64,000 nucleotides of DNA from Candidatus Petromonas tenebris (GCA_014236755.1 JACCKY010000020.1:1-64000); one strand, 5' to 3'; shown: positions 54,773 through 63,950, counted from the first letter of the stretch. A program made the numbers and translations. The notes: generated from the letters alone by a model not told the origin.

Positions 54773-55822
54773 ATGAGAGATAATATTAAAGTGGTTATTT
54801 GGGGACTTGGTGCAATGGGAAGTGGAATGGCAAAGATGTTACTTAAGAAAAAAGGTGTAGAAATAGTAGGTGTATGTGATAGAAATGAAGCCAGAACAGG
54901 TAAGGATATGTATGAAGTGTTAGAAGTAGAAAGAGGAGATAGAAAACCTGTAATTATTAATGCTAATGTAGAAGAAGTTATTACGCAGGGGTGTGCAGAT
55001 GTTGCACTATTGGCAACCGATTCTTTTACAAAAAATGCATTTGAAAAAATTAAATACTGTGTTGAAAAGAAAATAAACGTAATTTCTACTGCAGAAGAAA
55101 TGGCTTACCCTCAGGCCCAGGAACCTGAGCTTGCTGAAAAGATGGATAAATTAGCTAAAGAAAATGGTGTTTCCATTTTAGGCACAGGTATTAATCCAGG
55201 ATTTGTCTTGGATCTACTTATATTGGCTTTAACAGGAACATGTGAGTCTGTTGAGCATATTAAAGCTGCAAGAATAAATGATCTATCCCCCTTTGGGCGT
55301 GCCGTTATGGTAGAGCAGGGAGTAGGGTTAACGGTTGAAGATTTTGAAGACGGTGTGAAAACTGGAAAAGTTGCAGGCCATGTAGGATTTCCAGAGTCAA
55401 TTAAGATGATTGCTGACGGAATTGGTTGGAATCTTGAAAAAGTTGAACAGACTAGAGAACCAATTGTATCAAATATAGAGAGAAAAACAAAATATGCAGA
55501 AGTAAAGGCAAAAAATGTTGCTGGGTGCAGACAATGTGGAAACGGCTACGTAGATGGTGAAGTAAAAATTGAAATGGAACACCCTCAACAGATACTACCC
55601 GAGTTGGAAGGAGTAGAAACAGGTGACTATATTTGGATAAAAGGAACACCAAATATCAACTTGCAAATAAAACCTGAAATTCCAGGGGGGATAGGAACTA
55701 TAGCAATGTGTGTTAACTCTATACCACATGTTATAAATGCTCATCCAGGATTGAGAACTATGCTTGATATACCTGTACCAAGAGCAATCATGGGAGATAT
55801 GAGGGACTTAATTATTAGATAG
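54773..55822 (+). CDS. ord: 2,4-diaminopentanoate dehydrogenase
   Basis: Ord oxidatively deaminates (2R,4S)-2,4-diaminopentanoate to 2-amino-4-oxopentanoate with NAD(P)+. The Rossmann motif is VVIWGLGAMGSGMAKML at the N-terminus. ILGTGINPGFVLDLL near residue 140 is typical. The start at 54773 has GGAGGTG upstream, and the open frame begins 27 bp earlier. The 349-residue length fits. It is the first gene of the sigma-54-driven ornithine operon, and the identification is reinforced by ortAB and oraSE downstream. Confidence 0.93.
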   Translation: MRDNIKVVIWGLGAMGSGMAKMLLKKKGVEIVGVCDRNEARTGKDMYEVLEVERGDRKPVIINANVEEVITQGCADVALLATDSFTKNAFEKIKYCVEKKINVISTAEEMAYPQAQEPELAEKMDKLAKENGVSILGTGINPGFVLDLLILALTGTCESVEHIKAARINDLSPFGRAVMVEQGVGLTVEDFEDGVKTGKVAGHVGFPESIKMIADGIGWNLEKVEQTREPIVSNIERKTKYAEVKAKNVAGCRQCGNGYVDGEVKIEMEHPQQILPELEGVETGDYIWIKGTPNINLQIKPEIPGGIGTIAMCVNSIPHVINAHPGLRTMLDIPVPRAIMGDMRDLIIR

Positions 55823-55832
55823 GGGGATTGAG

Positions 55833-56138
55833 ATGATTAAAAAAGGAGAATGGGTTTTAATCCACAATATTGTTTTGAAACCTGAAGAAAGAGCACCTCA
55901 GGTTCCTGAAGATACAAAGAAGGTGCCACTTGAAATGTGGGTTAAGGGTTTTTTGTTAGAAGATGCCCAAATTGGTGATGAGGTAGTAGTTCAAACTATG
56001 ACAGGTAGAAGGGTAAAGGGAGAACTTGTAGAAGTTAATCCTGCTTTTAATCATTCCTTTGGAGAATGTGTGCCCGAGCTTTTACAGATAGGTCTTCAAT
56101 TAAGGGAAATATTATTTGGAGGTGAAGACCATGAATAA
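55833..56138 (+). CDS. ortA: 2-amino-4-ketopentanoate thiolase, alpha subunit
   Basis: The small subunit of the PLP thiolase that splits 2-amino-4-oxopentanoate with CoA into acetyl-CoA and D-alanine. It has 101 residues, with WVLIHNIVLKPEERAPQVPE at the start and MWVKGFLLEDAQIGDEV, as in known OrtA sequences. GGGGG precedes the ATG. Its stop overlaps the ortB start by 8 bp, consistent with equal synthesis of the two subunits. Confidence 0.93.
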   Translation: MIKKGEWVLIHNIVLKPEERAPQVPEDTKKVPLEMWVKGFLLEDAQIGDEVVVQTMTGRRVKGELVEVNPAFNHSFGECVPELLQIGLQLREILFGGEDHE

Positions 56139-57552
56139 TAATATGAGCTATGAAGGTGTTATGGCTAGAAGAAATGAAATAATGAAAAAAGCTGTAGGTA
56201 TTGATTATGACAGATTTGAATTCGAGGGAATTGCCTTTGACTATGAAACGATGATGAGAGAAACTGGTTACACCCTAGAAGAGATGCAGCAAATACAGGG
56301 AAGTACAGGTGTTGGTAATACGCCCATACTAGAACTAAAAAACCTTACGACATTGACAAGGAAATTCTCGCCAAAAGGAAAGGGTGCAAGAATATTCATT
56401 AAGGATGAGGCAGCCAATCCATCAGGAAGCTTTAAGGCCAGAAGAGCTGCCAATGCAGTATACCATGCAAAAAAACTGGGATATGAAGGTGTTATAGCTG
56501 CAACAAGTGGAAATTATGGCGCCGCTGTTGCAAGTCAGGCTGCAATTCACGGGCTTAAATGTATAATAGTACAGGAATGCTATGACAGTAAAGGACTTGG
56601 ACAGCCTGAGATAATTGAAAAGGCAAGAAAATGTGAGGCTTACGGTGCAGAAGTTGTGCAGCTTACAGTTGGACCGGAGCTGTTCTATACATTTTTAAAA
56701 TTATTAGAAGAAACAGGATACTTTAATGCTTCTCTCTATACTCCCTTCGGCATAGCCGGTGTAGAAACTTTAGGATATGAGCTTGCAATCCAAATGAGAG
56801 AAAGGGTAGGGAAAGATCCTGATGTTGTAGTTTGTACAAATGCAGGTGGAGGGAATCTTACGGGAACAGCAAGAGGACTTCGGAAGGCTGGAGCAGAAAA
56901 CACAATAGTTGTTGGTGCCAGTGTAAATCTAAAGGGACTTCATATGGCAAGCGATACACAATTCAATAAAAAGTCCTTTACAACTGGACACACAGGCTTT
57001 GGAATACCCTTTGCAACTTGGCCCGATAGAAGTGACGTGCCTAGATCAGCTGCACGTTCATTAAGATATATGGATAGGTATGTTACAGTGAGACAGGGAG
57101 AAGTATTCTACATGACAGAGGCCCTAGCACAATTAGAGGGCATTGAAAGAGGTCCTGCAGGCAACACTTCACTTGCAGCAGCCTTCAGCCTTGCTCAAGA
57201 GATGGATAAAGATCAAATAATTGTAGTCCAGGAAACAGAGTATACGGGTGCAGGAAAGCATATTCAGCCACAGTTGTCCTTTGCCAGACAGAATGGTATA
57301 GAGATTAGATTTGGAGATCCAAAGGATGAGGTTCCGGGACAAAATATTATTTTGCCAGAGAGTCCAAAGTTAATTAAAGCAGTGGACTTGGATTTAGAGA
57401 AAATTAGAAAGTCCTACATTAAAAATGCAATAGAATATAATGAATTGGAATCTATAAGTTCATCCGATTTAGAATTTTTAGCTGAAGATACTAACTCTAG
57501 TTTGGATTTTGTAAAGAAAGTTATTGAAGAGTTAGGTGTAGATATAGTATAA
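56131..57552 (+). CDS. ortB: 2-amino-4-ketopentanoate thiolase, beta subunit
   Basis: The PLP-binding subunit, related to threonine synthase. KDEAANPSGSFKARRAANAV carries the PLP lysine near residue 102. AATSGNYGAAVASQAA and CTNAGGGNLTGTARG are phosphate-binding loops. The length is 473 residues. The ATG at 56131 follows GGAGGTGA inside the ortA end. It catalyses the carbon-carbon cleavage with CoA that yields acetyl-CoA in this Stickland route. Confidence 0.94.
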   Translation: MNNNMSYEGVMARRNEIMKKAVGIDYDRFEFEGIAFDYETMMRETGYTLEEMQQIQGSTGVGNTPILELKNLTTLTRKFSPKGKGARIFIKDEAANPSGSFKARRAANAVYHAKKLGYEGVIAATSGNYGAAVASQAAIHGLKCIIVQECYDSKGLGQPEIIEKARKCEAYGAEVVQLTVGPELFYTFLKLLEETGYFNASLYTPFGIAGVETLGYELAIQMRERVGKDPDVVVCTNAGGGNLTGTARGLRKAGAENTIVVGASVNLKGLHMASDTQFNKKSFTTGHTGFGIPFATWPDRSDVPRSAARSLRYMDRYVTVRQGEVFYMTEALAQLEGIERGPAGNTSLAAAFSLAQEMDKDQIIVVQETEYTGAGKHIQPQLSFARQNGIEIRFGDPKDEVPGQNIILPESPKLIKAVDLDLEKIRKSYIKNAIEYNELESISSSDLEFLAEDTNSSLDFVKKVIEELGVDIV

Positions 57553-57574
57553 AGCACGATTAGGAGGCGAATAG

Positions 57575-57952
57575 ATGAAGGGTTTAATGAAAAGAGAAGA
57601 TAATTTTGAAGAAAGAAGAAAGCATCTAGCCAATTTATCAGATGATGAATTAAAACAAAGATTTTGGGAATTGGCTGAAAAAATAGTTGAACCAATGATT
57701 GAACTGGCAAGAAAAAATACAACACCATCTATTGAAAGATCTGTATTATTACGTATGGGTTTTTCAAGTATTGAAGCTAAGGCAATTGTTGAGGGTGTTA
57801 TTGACAGAGGTCTTATTGGGAAAGGAGCCGGACATGTTGTATACAGAGTAGCTAAGGACAAGAATATATCCATAAGACAGGCGGGACTAGAACTGATTGA
57901 AGGAAAGTACTGGGATGATGTGGTAAAGTCGTTCAATGGAGGTGACAAATAG
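57575..57952 (+). CDS. oraS: D-ornithine 4,5-aminomutase, S subunit
   Basis: The small subunit of the adenosylcobalamin- and PLP-dependent mutase that moves the terminal amino group of D-ornithine. It has 125 residues, with RREDNFEERRKHLANLSDDE-like start and VLLRMGFSSIEAKAIVEGV and GAGHVVYRVAKDKNISIRQAG, matching known OraS. TAGGAGG precedes the ATG. Its stop codon overlaps the oraE start by one base, indicating coupled synthesis. Confidence 0.94.
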   Translation: MKGLMKREDNFEERRKHLANLSDDELKQRFWELAEKIVEPMIELARKNTTPSIERSVLLRMGFSSIEAKAIVEGVIDRGLIGKGAGHVVYRVAKDKNISIRQAGLELIEGKYWDDVVKSFNGGDK

Positions 57953-60165
57953 TGAAGAAATTAGAACCAAATGAAAAGCTTGATATAAAGGAGATATTAA
58001 AAGATTTAGAAAATTATAGGCCCAAGAGAATAGGATGGACTTGGAGAGATAAAATAGAAGAGCTTGAAATGGGACCATTTAAGTATAAAGACTGTTCTAC
58101 TCCGCTGGAAAACAGCGTGCCTCTGCCATCAGCAAAATATTTTGATAATATAGATCCTCAGCCTAATAACGTAATTACTACTGAAATTGCTTCAGGAAGA
58201 TTTGAAGACGATATAAGAAGAATGAGAATGGCTGCTTGGCACGGTGCAGACCATCTGATGGTAATAAGAACTGCTGGTCAGTCCCACTTTGATGGTCTTA
58301 TAGAAGGTACGCCTCAGGGAGTAGGTGGTATACCTATAACGCGAAAACAGGTTAGAGCACAGAGAAAGGCAATTGACTTAATTGAAGAAGAGGTTGGAAG
58401 ACCTATAAACTATCATTCATATGTCAGTGGTGTAGCAGGTCCAGACATAGCAGTAATGTTTGCTGAAGAAGGAGTAAATGGTGCCCATCAGGATCCACAA
58501 TATAATGTACTATATAGAAATATAAATATGGTTAGATCCTTTGTAGATGCTGCAGAATCGAAGAAGGTAATGGCTTGGGCAGATATGGCACAGATTGACG
58601 GTGCTCATAATGCAAATGCTACTGCAAGAGAGGCATGGAAAGTAATGCCTGAACTTATGGTTCAGCACGCAATTAACTGTGCTTATTCAGTAAAGTCAGG
58701 GATTAAAAAAGAAAATATCTGTCTATCAACAGTCCCTCCAACCGCACCGCCTGCACCATGTTTAAGGTTAGATCTTCCATATGCCGTAGCTCTAAGAGAA
58801 CTATTCAGTGAATATAGAATGCGAGCTCAAATGAACACTAAATATATAGAATCTTCAACGAGAGAAGCTACAGTAACCCATGTACTTAATCTGCTGATTT
58901 CTAGACTTACTAGTGCAGATATTCAGTCAACAATTACACCGGATGAAGGAAGAAATGTTCCATGGCATATTTATAACGTTGAAGCATGTGATACTGCAAA
59001 GCAAGCATTAGTTGGCATGGATGGATTAATGGATATGATTCAACTTAAAAAGGATGGTTATCTAGGAGAGAAGGCTAGAGAGCTAAAAGAAAGAGCAGTA
59101 CTATTCATGGAAGAAATTCTGGAAGTGGGAGGATATTTTGAAGCAGTTGAAAAAGGATTCTTCGTTGATTCAGGGATGTATCCTGAAAGAAATGGCGATG
59201 GAATAGCAAGAAAGATTCATGGTGGAATAGGAGCAGGAACAGTATACGAGAGGGATAAAGATTATTTTGCACCAGTAACAGCTCACTTCGGATATAATAA
59301 TGTAGCCCAATACGATGAGAGTGCTGTAGATGATCCGGCAAGTTTAATTGGAGGCTGTACCTTTGAAAAGCCCGAGAAAATAATATTTATAGATGAATTG
59401 GATGAAACGGATAATGTTAAAGTTAGGTTAGAAGAAACTAAAGAGCTCAGAGAGACTTCTAAAATTATACCTGAAGTTGAATGGTTAGGTGACGGAATAG
59501 TTTCATTAGATTTATTCTTGCCCGTAGGTAAAAGGGTGGCAGAGTTTGCAGCTTTGGAATTTGCGAAAAAAATGGGGCTAAAGGACCCAGAGGTTATCCA
59601 CAAGGAAGTAATGCATCCGTCAGAAGGTACTAGAATCCAATTAAAGGGACGTATTGACTTTACAATTGACATTAATGAACTGGAAATCCCACCAGAGCCG
59701 GAAGTATTATCTGAAGATGAAATAAGAGAGGAGATAGAAAAAAATCCAATGAAGATCGTTGCTGGTACAGTAGGTGAGGATGAGCATTCAGTTGGATTAA
59801 GAGAAATAATCGATATTAAACATGGAGGAATTGAAAAGTACGGCATAGAGTGCCATTATCTTGGAACTTCCGTTCCGGTGGAAAAGCTTGTTGATGCCGC
59901 TATAGAACTTAATGCCGATGCAATATTAGCTTCTACCATAATCAGCCATGATGATGTTCACTATAAAAATATGAGAAAGATTCACGAATATTGTGTTGAA
60001 AAGGGAATCAGAGATAAGATAATGATAGCTTGCGGAGGTACACAGGTTACTCCTGAGATTGCAGTTAAGCAGGGAGTTGACGCTGGATTTGGAAGAGGTA
60101 CGAAGGGAGTTCATGTCGCAACATTCCTTGTACAGAAAAGAAGGGAAATGAAGAATGAAAATTAA
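57952..60165 (+). CDS. oraE: D-ornithine 4,5-aminomutase, E subunit
   Basis: The 737-residue catalytic subunit that forms 2,4-diaminopentanoate. The barrel region covers about 1-560. The C-terminal Rossmann domain binds B12 through the base-off motif GEDEHSVGLREIIDIKHGG near residue 605 (Asp-x-His-x-x-Gly) and GTKGVHVATFL at the end. A conserved Lys in the C-terminal domain should bind PLP. It starts with GTG, and its last bases overlap the reactivator gene. The enzyme implies a cobalamin supply elsewhere in the genome. Confidence 0.95.
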   Translation: MKKLEPNEKLDIKEILKDLENYRPKRIGWTWRDKIEELEMGPFKYKDCSTPLENSVPLPSAKYFDNIDPQPNNVITTEIASGRFEDDIRRMRMAAWHGADHLMVIRTAGQSHFDGLIEGTPQGVGGIPITRKQVRAQRKAIDLIEEEVGRPINYHSYVSGVAGPDIAVMFAEEGVNGAHQDPQYNVLYRNINMVRSFVDAAESKKVMAWADMAQIDGAHNANATAREAWKVMPELMVQHAINCAYSVKSGIKKENICLSTVPPTAPPAPCLRLDLPYAVALRELFSEYRMRAQMNTKYIESSTREATVTHVLNLLISRLTSADIQSTITPDEGRNVPWHIYNVEACDTAKQALVGMDGLMDMIQLKKDGYLGEKARELKERAVLFMEEILEVGGYFEAVEKGFFVDSGMYPERNGDGIARKIHGGIGAGTVYERDKDYFAPVTAHFGYNNVAQYDESAVDDPASLIGGCTFEKPEKIIFIDELDETDNVKVRLEETKELRETSKIIPEVEWLGDGIVSLDLFLPVGKRVAEFAALEFAKKMGLKDPEVIHKEVMHPSEGTRIQLKGRIDFTIDINELEIPPEPEVLSEDEIREEIEKNPMKIVAGTVGEDEHSVGLREIIDIKHGGIEKYGIECHYLGTSVPVEKLVDAAIELNADAILASTIISHDDVHYKNMRKIHEYCVEKGIRDKIMIACGGTQVTPEIAVKQGVDAGFGRGTKGVHVATFLVQKRREMKNEN

Positions 60166-61528
60166 TGTTCTAGTAGCCGAGATCGGGAGTACCACTACTG
60201 TAGTTAATGCCTTTGATGGTATAAATACTGATCGCCCCAAATTTTTGGGGCAGGGTCAGGCTCCTACCACAGTTTTAGAGGGTGATGTAAATATAGGGCT
60301 GAGTAATGCTATTGAAGACCTAAAGAAAAATCTGGAAGTAGAAAATTTTCAATACGATGAAATGTTTGCTACCAGCAGTGCAGCTGGGGGATTAAGAATG
60401 ACTGTCCATGGGCTTGTTTACGATATGACTGTCAGAGCTGCAAGGGAAGCTGCCTTAGGAGCTGGTGCAAACATCCATCTAGTTACCGCTGGAAAGATTA
60501 GAAGAACCGATGTAAAAAAAATAAAAGACATAAATCCTAACATTATCTTAATCGCTGGTGGTGTAGATTATGGAGAAAGAGATACTGCCATATACAATAC
60601 AGAAATAATAACGGACATTGATTTAGATGTGCCGGTTATTTATGCAGGTAACATTCAAAACCATGAAGAGGTTAAATTAATATTTGAAGAAAAGAAAAAA
60701 TCGCATTTGCTTTATATAGTAGATAATGTTTATCCCAAAATAGATGTACTGAACGTTGAACCCACAAGAAAGGTTATACAGGACGTCTTTGAAGAGCATA
60801 TAGTATATGCACCAGGTATGCAAAAGGTGAGAGAGTTAGTTAATGGCTCCATAATACCTACACCGGGCGCAGTTATGGAGGCAAGTAAGCTTTTGAAGGA
60901 AGATATTGGTGATCTCGTCACCCTGGACGTAGGAGGAGCCACTACGGATGTACATTCAGTAACTGAAGGCAGTGAAGAGGTAAATAGGATTCTTATAAGT
61001 CCTGAGCCTGAAGCCAAGAGAACCGTAGAAGGTGATTTGGGCGTATTTGTCAATATGAAGAATATTGTTAGTAGAATAGGTAAGGAAAAGATTGCTGAAG
61101 ACTTAAATATAGGCTTAGAAGAAGTAGAAAGACTTATTAAAGAACATAAACCTATACCTACTACGGAGCTACAGAAAGAATTTGTTGAAAGACTTACTTT
61201 AGAGGCGGTGATTACTTCGGTTTATAGACATTGTGGTGGATATAGGGACTTATACGGCAGCAGTGGCAAGAAAACCCTTGCTGAAGGTAAAGACCTTACT
61301 AATGTAAAATGGATAGTGGGAACCGGAGGAGCATTAACTAGACTTCCTAACAGAGTAAATATTCTAAAGGTAATTGCACTCAGCAATAAAGGAGATAAGT
61401 TGCTGCCGACTAAGGAGGCCAGTATACTGATAGACAATTACTATATAATGGCATCCCTTGGAGTTTTATCGAAAAAATATAAAGAGACTGCCCTAAATTT
61501 ATTGAAGCAAAGTTTAAATATAGATTAA
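60155..61528 (+). CDS. MutL/GlmL-family protein, probable aminomutase reactivator
   Basis: A 457-residue ASKHA-fold ATPase of the GlmL/MutL family. VAEIGSTTTVVNAFDG at the start, TSSAAGGLRMTVHGLV, IILIAGGVDYGERDT and LVTLDVGGATTDVHSV are phosphate-binding motifs. Such proteins accompany B12-dependent mutases and are thought to help exchange damaged cofactor. Here it overlaps oraE by 11 bp, so the aminomutase is its probable client. A terminator follows, closing the operon. Confidence 0.88.
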   Translation: MKINVLVAEIGSTTTVVNAFDGINTDRPKFLGQGQAPTTVLEGDVNIGLSNAIEDLKKNLEVENFQYDEMFATSSAAGGLRMTVHGLVYDMTVRAAREAALGAGANIHLVTAGKIRRTDVKKIKDINPNIILIAGGVDYGERDTAIYNTEIITDIDLDVPVIYAGNIQNHEEVKLIFEEKKKSHLLYIVDNVYPKIDVLNVEPTRKVIQDVFEEHIVYAPGMQKVRELVNGSIIPTPGAVMEASKLLKEDIGDLVTLDVGGATTDVHSVTEGSEEVNRILISPEPEAKRTVEGDLGVFVNMKNIVSRIGKEKIAEDLNIGLEEVERLIKEHKPIPTTELQKEFVERLTLEAVITSVYRHCGGYRDLYGSSGKKTLAEGKDLTNVKWIVGTGGALTRLPNRVNILKVIALSNKGDKLLPTKEASILIDNYYIMASLGVLSKKYKETALNLLKQSLNID

Positions 61529-61530
61529 CG

Positions 61531-61560
61531 TGAAGCCGGGATTAATCCCGGCTTCATGTT
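61531..61560 (+). terminator. Terminator of the ornithine operon
   Basis: A perfect 10-bp stem GAAGCCGGGA/TCCCGGCTTC, 4-base loop, short T-rich tail, 4 bp after the reactivator stop. It could be partly leaky, since the racemase gene follows at once. Confidence 0.8.
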
Positions 61561-61584
61561 AAATAAAAAGGAGTGATTCAAATA

Positions 61585-62649
61585 ATGCTTAAATATCCAA
61601 AGGTTATAGTTGATTTAAACAAATTAAAACATAACGCCAAAGTTTTGATAAAATTGTGTAATGAAAGTAATATAGACCTGGCAGCAGTTACAAAGGCTTA
61701 CTGTGGAAATCCTAAAATTGCTGGAGCATTAGTAGATGCAGGAGTTAAACTTCTAGCAGATTCCAGAATCCAAAATATAAAAAAGTATAAAGATTTAAAT
61801 GTTAGAAAAATATTTTTAAGATTACCAATGATGAGCGAGATAGAAGAAGTAGTAAAATACGCAGATATAAGTTTGAATTCGGAATTGATCACTATAGAAA
61901 AGTTATCAGAGAAGGCACTTGAGATGGGTAAGGTACATGGAATAGTTTTGATGGTAGACCTAGGAGATTTAAGGGAAGGTGTATGGCCTGATAAAGCCAT
62001 GGATACAGCAGAAGAGATAATAAAGTTAAAAGGAGTAAAGCTAACTGGAATAGGTACAAACTTGACATGTTACGGAGGCGTTATACCTAAACAGGGTAAT
62101 CTTGGTCAATTGGTGGATATAGCTAAATCCATTGAAGATAGATTTAATATAGAGCTAGAAATTATATCCGGTGGAAATTCAAGCAGTGTGTACATGCTTC
62201 AAAATGGAGAAATTCCAAAGGGAATAAACAATTTAAGGCTTGGTGAATCAATTATTTTGGGAACTGAAGCAGCCTATGGAAATATAGTACAAGACACTCA
62301 TCAAGATGTCTTTACACTTGCTGCTCAGATAATTGAACTTAAGGAAAAGCCTTCAGTACCAATTGGAGAAATAGGTGTAGATGCCTTTGGAAATAAACCT
62401 GTTTTTGAGGATAGGGGGATTAGAAAAAGAGCAATACTGGCTATAGGTAAACAGGATATGTACCCTGAAAAATTAATGCCCCTAGATGAGAAAATAATTA
62501 TACTGGGAGCAAGCAGTGATCACTTAATTGTAGATGTTACAGATAGTGAAAAGGAATATAAGGTTGGAGATGAGATTAAATTTAATCTTAAGTATCCTGC
62601 ACTGCTTCAGCTATTTACTTCAGAATATGTATATAAGGAAATTAAATAA
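61585..62649 (+). CDS. orr: Ornithine racemase (PLP fold-type III)
   Basis: The enzyme turns L-ornithine into the D-form needed by OraSE. It is a 354-residue alanine-racemase-like protein. The PLP lysine is in AAVTKAYCGNPK near residue 36. GTNLTCYGGV, SGGNSSSVYML and LRLGESIILGTEAAYG follow, as in the ornithine/alanine racemase family. The ATG at 61585 lies 9 bases after AAGGAGTG. A GTG at 61573 sits against the site. Position after ord-ort-ora supports ornithine rather than alanine as substrate. Confidence 0.88.
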   Translation: MLKYPKVIVDLNKLKHNAKVLIKLCNESNIDLAAVTKAYCGNPKIAGALVDAGVKLLADSRIQNIKKYKDLNVRKIFLRLPMMSEIEEVVKYADISLNSELITIEKLSEKALEMGKVHGIVLMVDLGDLREGVWPDKAMDTAEEIIKLKGVKLTGIGTNLTCYGGVIPKQGNLGQLVDIAKSIEDRFNIELEIISGGNSSSVYMLQNGEIPKGINNLRLGESIILGTEAAYGNIVQDTHQDVFTLAAQIIELKEKPSVPIGEIGVDAFGNKPVFEDRGIRKRAILAIGKQDMYPEKLMPLDEKIIILGASSDHLIVDVTDSEKEYKVGDEIKFNLKYPALLQLFTSEYVYKEIK

Positions 62650-62653
62650 TAAC

Positions 62654-62831
62654 TTAACTCGCCTTACTAGTTCCTTATAGATATCCTTCAATAATCCTCT
62701 TCAGGCTCCGTAGAAGAGCTGTTTTAATAGAAAAGATTTAGAGGTAAAAACAGCTCTTCAAAGTTGCTTCAGAGGAAACATTGAAGTATATTTAAAACTA
62801 TACTGTTAGAGTAACTAGCACAAGAGGTTAA
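62654..62831 (+). repeat. Structured repeat, copy D (full length, 178 bp)
   Basis: It begins TTAACTCGCCTTACTAGTT and ends AACTAGCACAAGAGGTTAA. The central stem (62713-62725 with 62747-62759) has a different sequence from copy C but pairs perfectly over 13 bp. Outer segments also pair (62681-62692 with 62780-62791; CCTCT at 62696 with AGAGG at 62771), so almost the whole element can fold as one long hairpin. Confidence 0.8.
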
Positions 62832-62841
62832 TTTAATTTCA

Positions 62842-62904
62842 TTGCAATAAATAAAACCAGCATAAACATTTAATAAATGTTTATGCTGGTTTTATTTATT
62901 GCAA
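62842..62904. terminator. 63-bp perfect palindromic terminator
   Basis: Arms of 31 bp, containing AATAAATAAAACCAGCATAA, meet at a single central base. It follows the racemase gene and copy D and can work on either strand. Confidence 0.8.
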
Positions 62905-63126
62905 CCTTTCACATGAAAGGCCACTTAGAATAAAAATATTTAAGATTAATAGAAAATTTTTTAATTAAATTATGAAACTTGGCACAAAATTCTTATTATT
63001 GAATAGAATGTAGTGCAAGAGGACAAGGAGGTTACTATAGAATACAAATACCAATAAAAAAATAATGTAATAACCTCGCTACTATCTTGCATTATAAAAT
63101 TCTAGAATTAAAAAGGAGGCCTATTT
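62905..63126 (+). promoter_or_regulatory. Leader region of the DUF4489-type gene with a long-range stem
   Basis: TGCAAGA (63014) pairs with TCTTGCA (63085-63091), and GAGGTTA (63028) with TAACCTC (63071). This forms an imperfect stem around an A-rich loop just upstream of the start. It could be an attenuator or RNA stabiliser. TGGCAC at 62975-62980 has no matching -12 and is not a sigma-54 site. No other feature is seen here. Confidence 0.4.
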
Positions 63127-63783
63127 ATGAAAAAAAAATATTATGAATATAGAGATTATGGATACGAAGATTATGAATACAGAGATAATAATAGAGACTG
63201 CATAAGGTGCAAACCACCAGGACATCCTTTACCAAAGCCAATAATAATGGCATGCGGTCAAGGAAATGGATTTACATTTGCAGATAATGGTGAAAGTATT
63301 TCTTTAACTAGTCCTAGTCAAGCTAGTAGACCTAAGACACTAGCAACAGTTTTAATAGATACTACGTGTCTATGCAAACCAGCGGTTAAAGTTGAATTCG
63401 CTAGTAATGTTCACTTCGTTCCCTTCAATCGTGACGGCAATGCAACAATTAAATTTGAATTTGAGCTAGTCAGAAAGTGCAATGACGGTACTGAAACATC
63501 ATTAAACTCTTGGTTATTTGAAATAACAGGGGAAGATGATAACTTCGCTCAAACATTTAGCTTTATTTACTGTGAATGCAATACCTGTCCTGGGTGTTGT
63601 GAATACTTTGTAAGAGCTGTCCCAATGGAATTAGATGAATGTAGTTTCTGTGTTACAAATTGTCATATTGCTGCCTTTGCACATGATCTAGACAAAAATT
63701 TTTTTTTACAAGACTGGACTTTAAAACCAAGCCCTCTGATCTACTTAATTAGAGGGCTTGGTTTTAAAGAGCTCTTATATTAA
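63127..63783 (+). CDS. Cysteine-rich DUF4489-type protein, C-terminus altered by a T9 shift
   Basis: The core GNGFTFADNGESISLTSPSQ, followed by TVLIDTTCLCKPAVKVEFAS and many Cys (CECNTCPGCCEYF), resembles DUF4489 proteins of clostridia, whose function is unknown. A Tyr/Asp-rich N-terminus precedes it. The last about 17 residues are translated from a terminator hairpin. Losing one T from the T9 run at 63699-63707 would give a stop at 63722-63724 just before that hairpin, so the true end is probably there. AAAGGAGG precedes the ATG. Confidence 0.75.
   Translation: MKKKYYEYRDYGYEDYEYRDNNRDCIRCKPPGHPLPKPIIMACGQGNGFTFADNGESISLTSPSQASRPKTLATVLIDTTCLCKPAVKVEFASNVHFVPFNRDGNATIKFEFELVRKCNDGTETSLNSWLFEITGEDDNFAQTFSFIYCECNTCPGCCEYFVRAVPMELDECSFCVTNCHIAAFAHDLDKNFFLQDWTLKPSPLIYLIRGLGFKELLY
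63722..63766 (+). terminator. Terminator of the DUF4489-type gene
   Basis: A 15-16-bp stem, AAAACCAAGCCCTCT and complement, with a 14-base loop. It lies inside the apparent reading frame. Confidence 0.75.
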
Positions 63784-63950
63784 AAGGATTTATTGGTATA
63801 GATAAAGGGAGAACCAAATAAACCCTCTATTGTATTAAAGGGGCAAAATAGTAACAGGAACAAAAAATGTTGCATACTTTAAAACAAACAATAAGGTAAG
63901 TCCATTGTATATAAGAGATCTAATAATTTATATAGATGGAGGCGTTTATT

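Noticed and set aside
62971-62986. Possible sigma-54 promoter (TGGCAC)
   Set aside because: The -12 GC is missing at the required distance, so only the -24 half is present.
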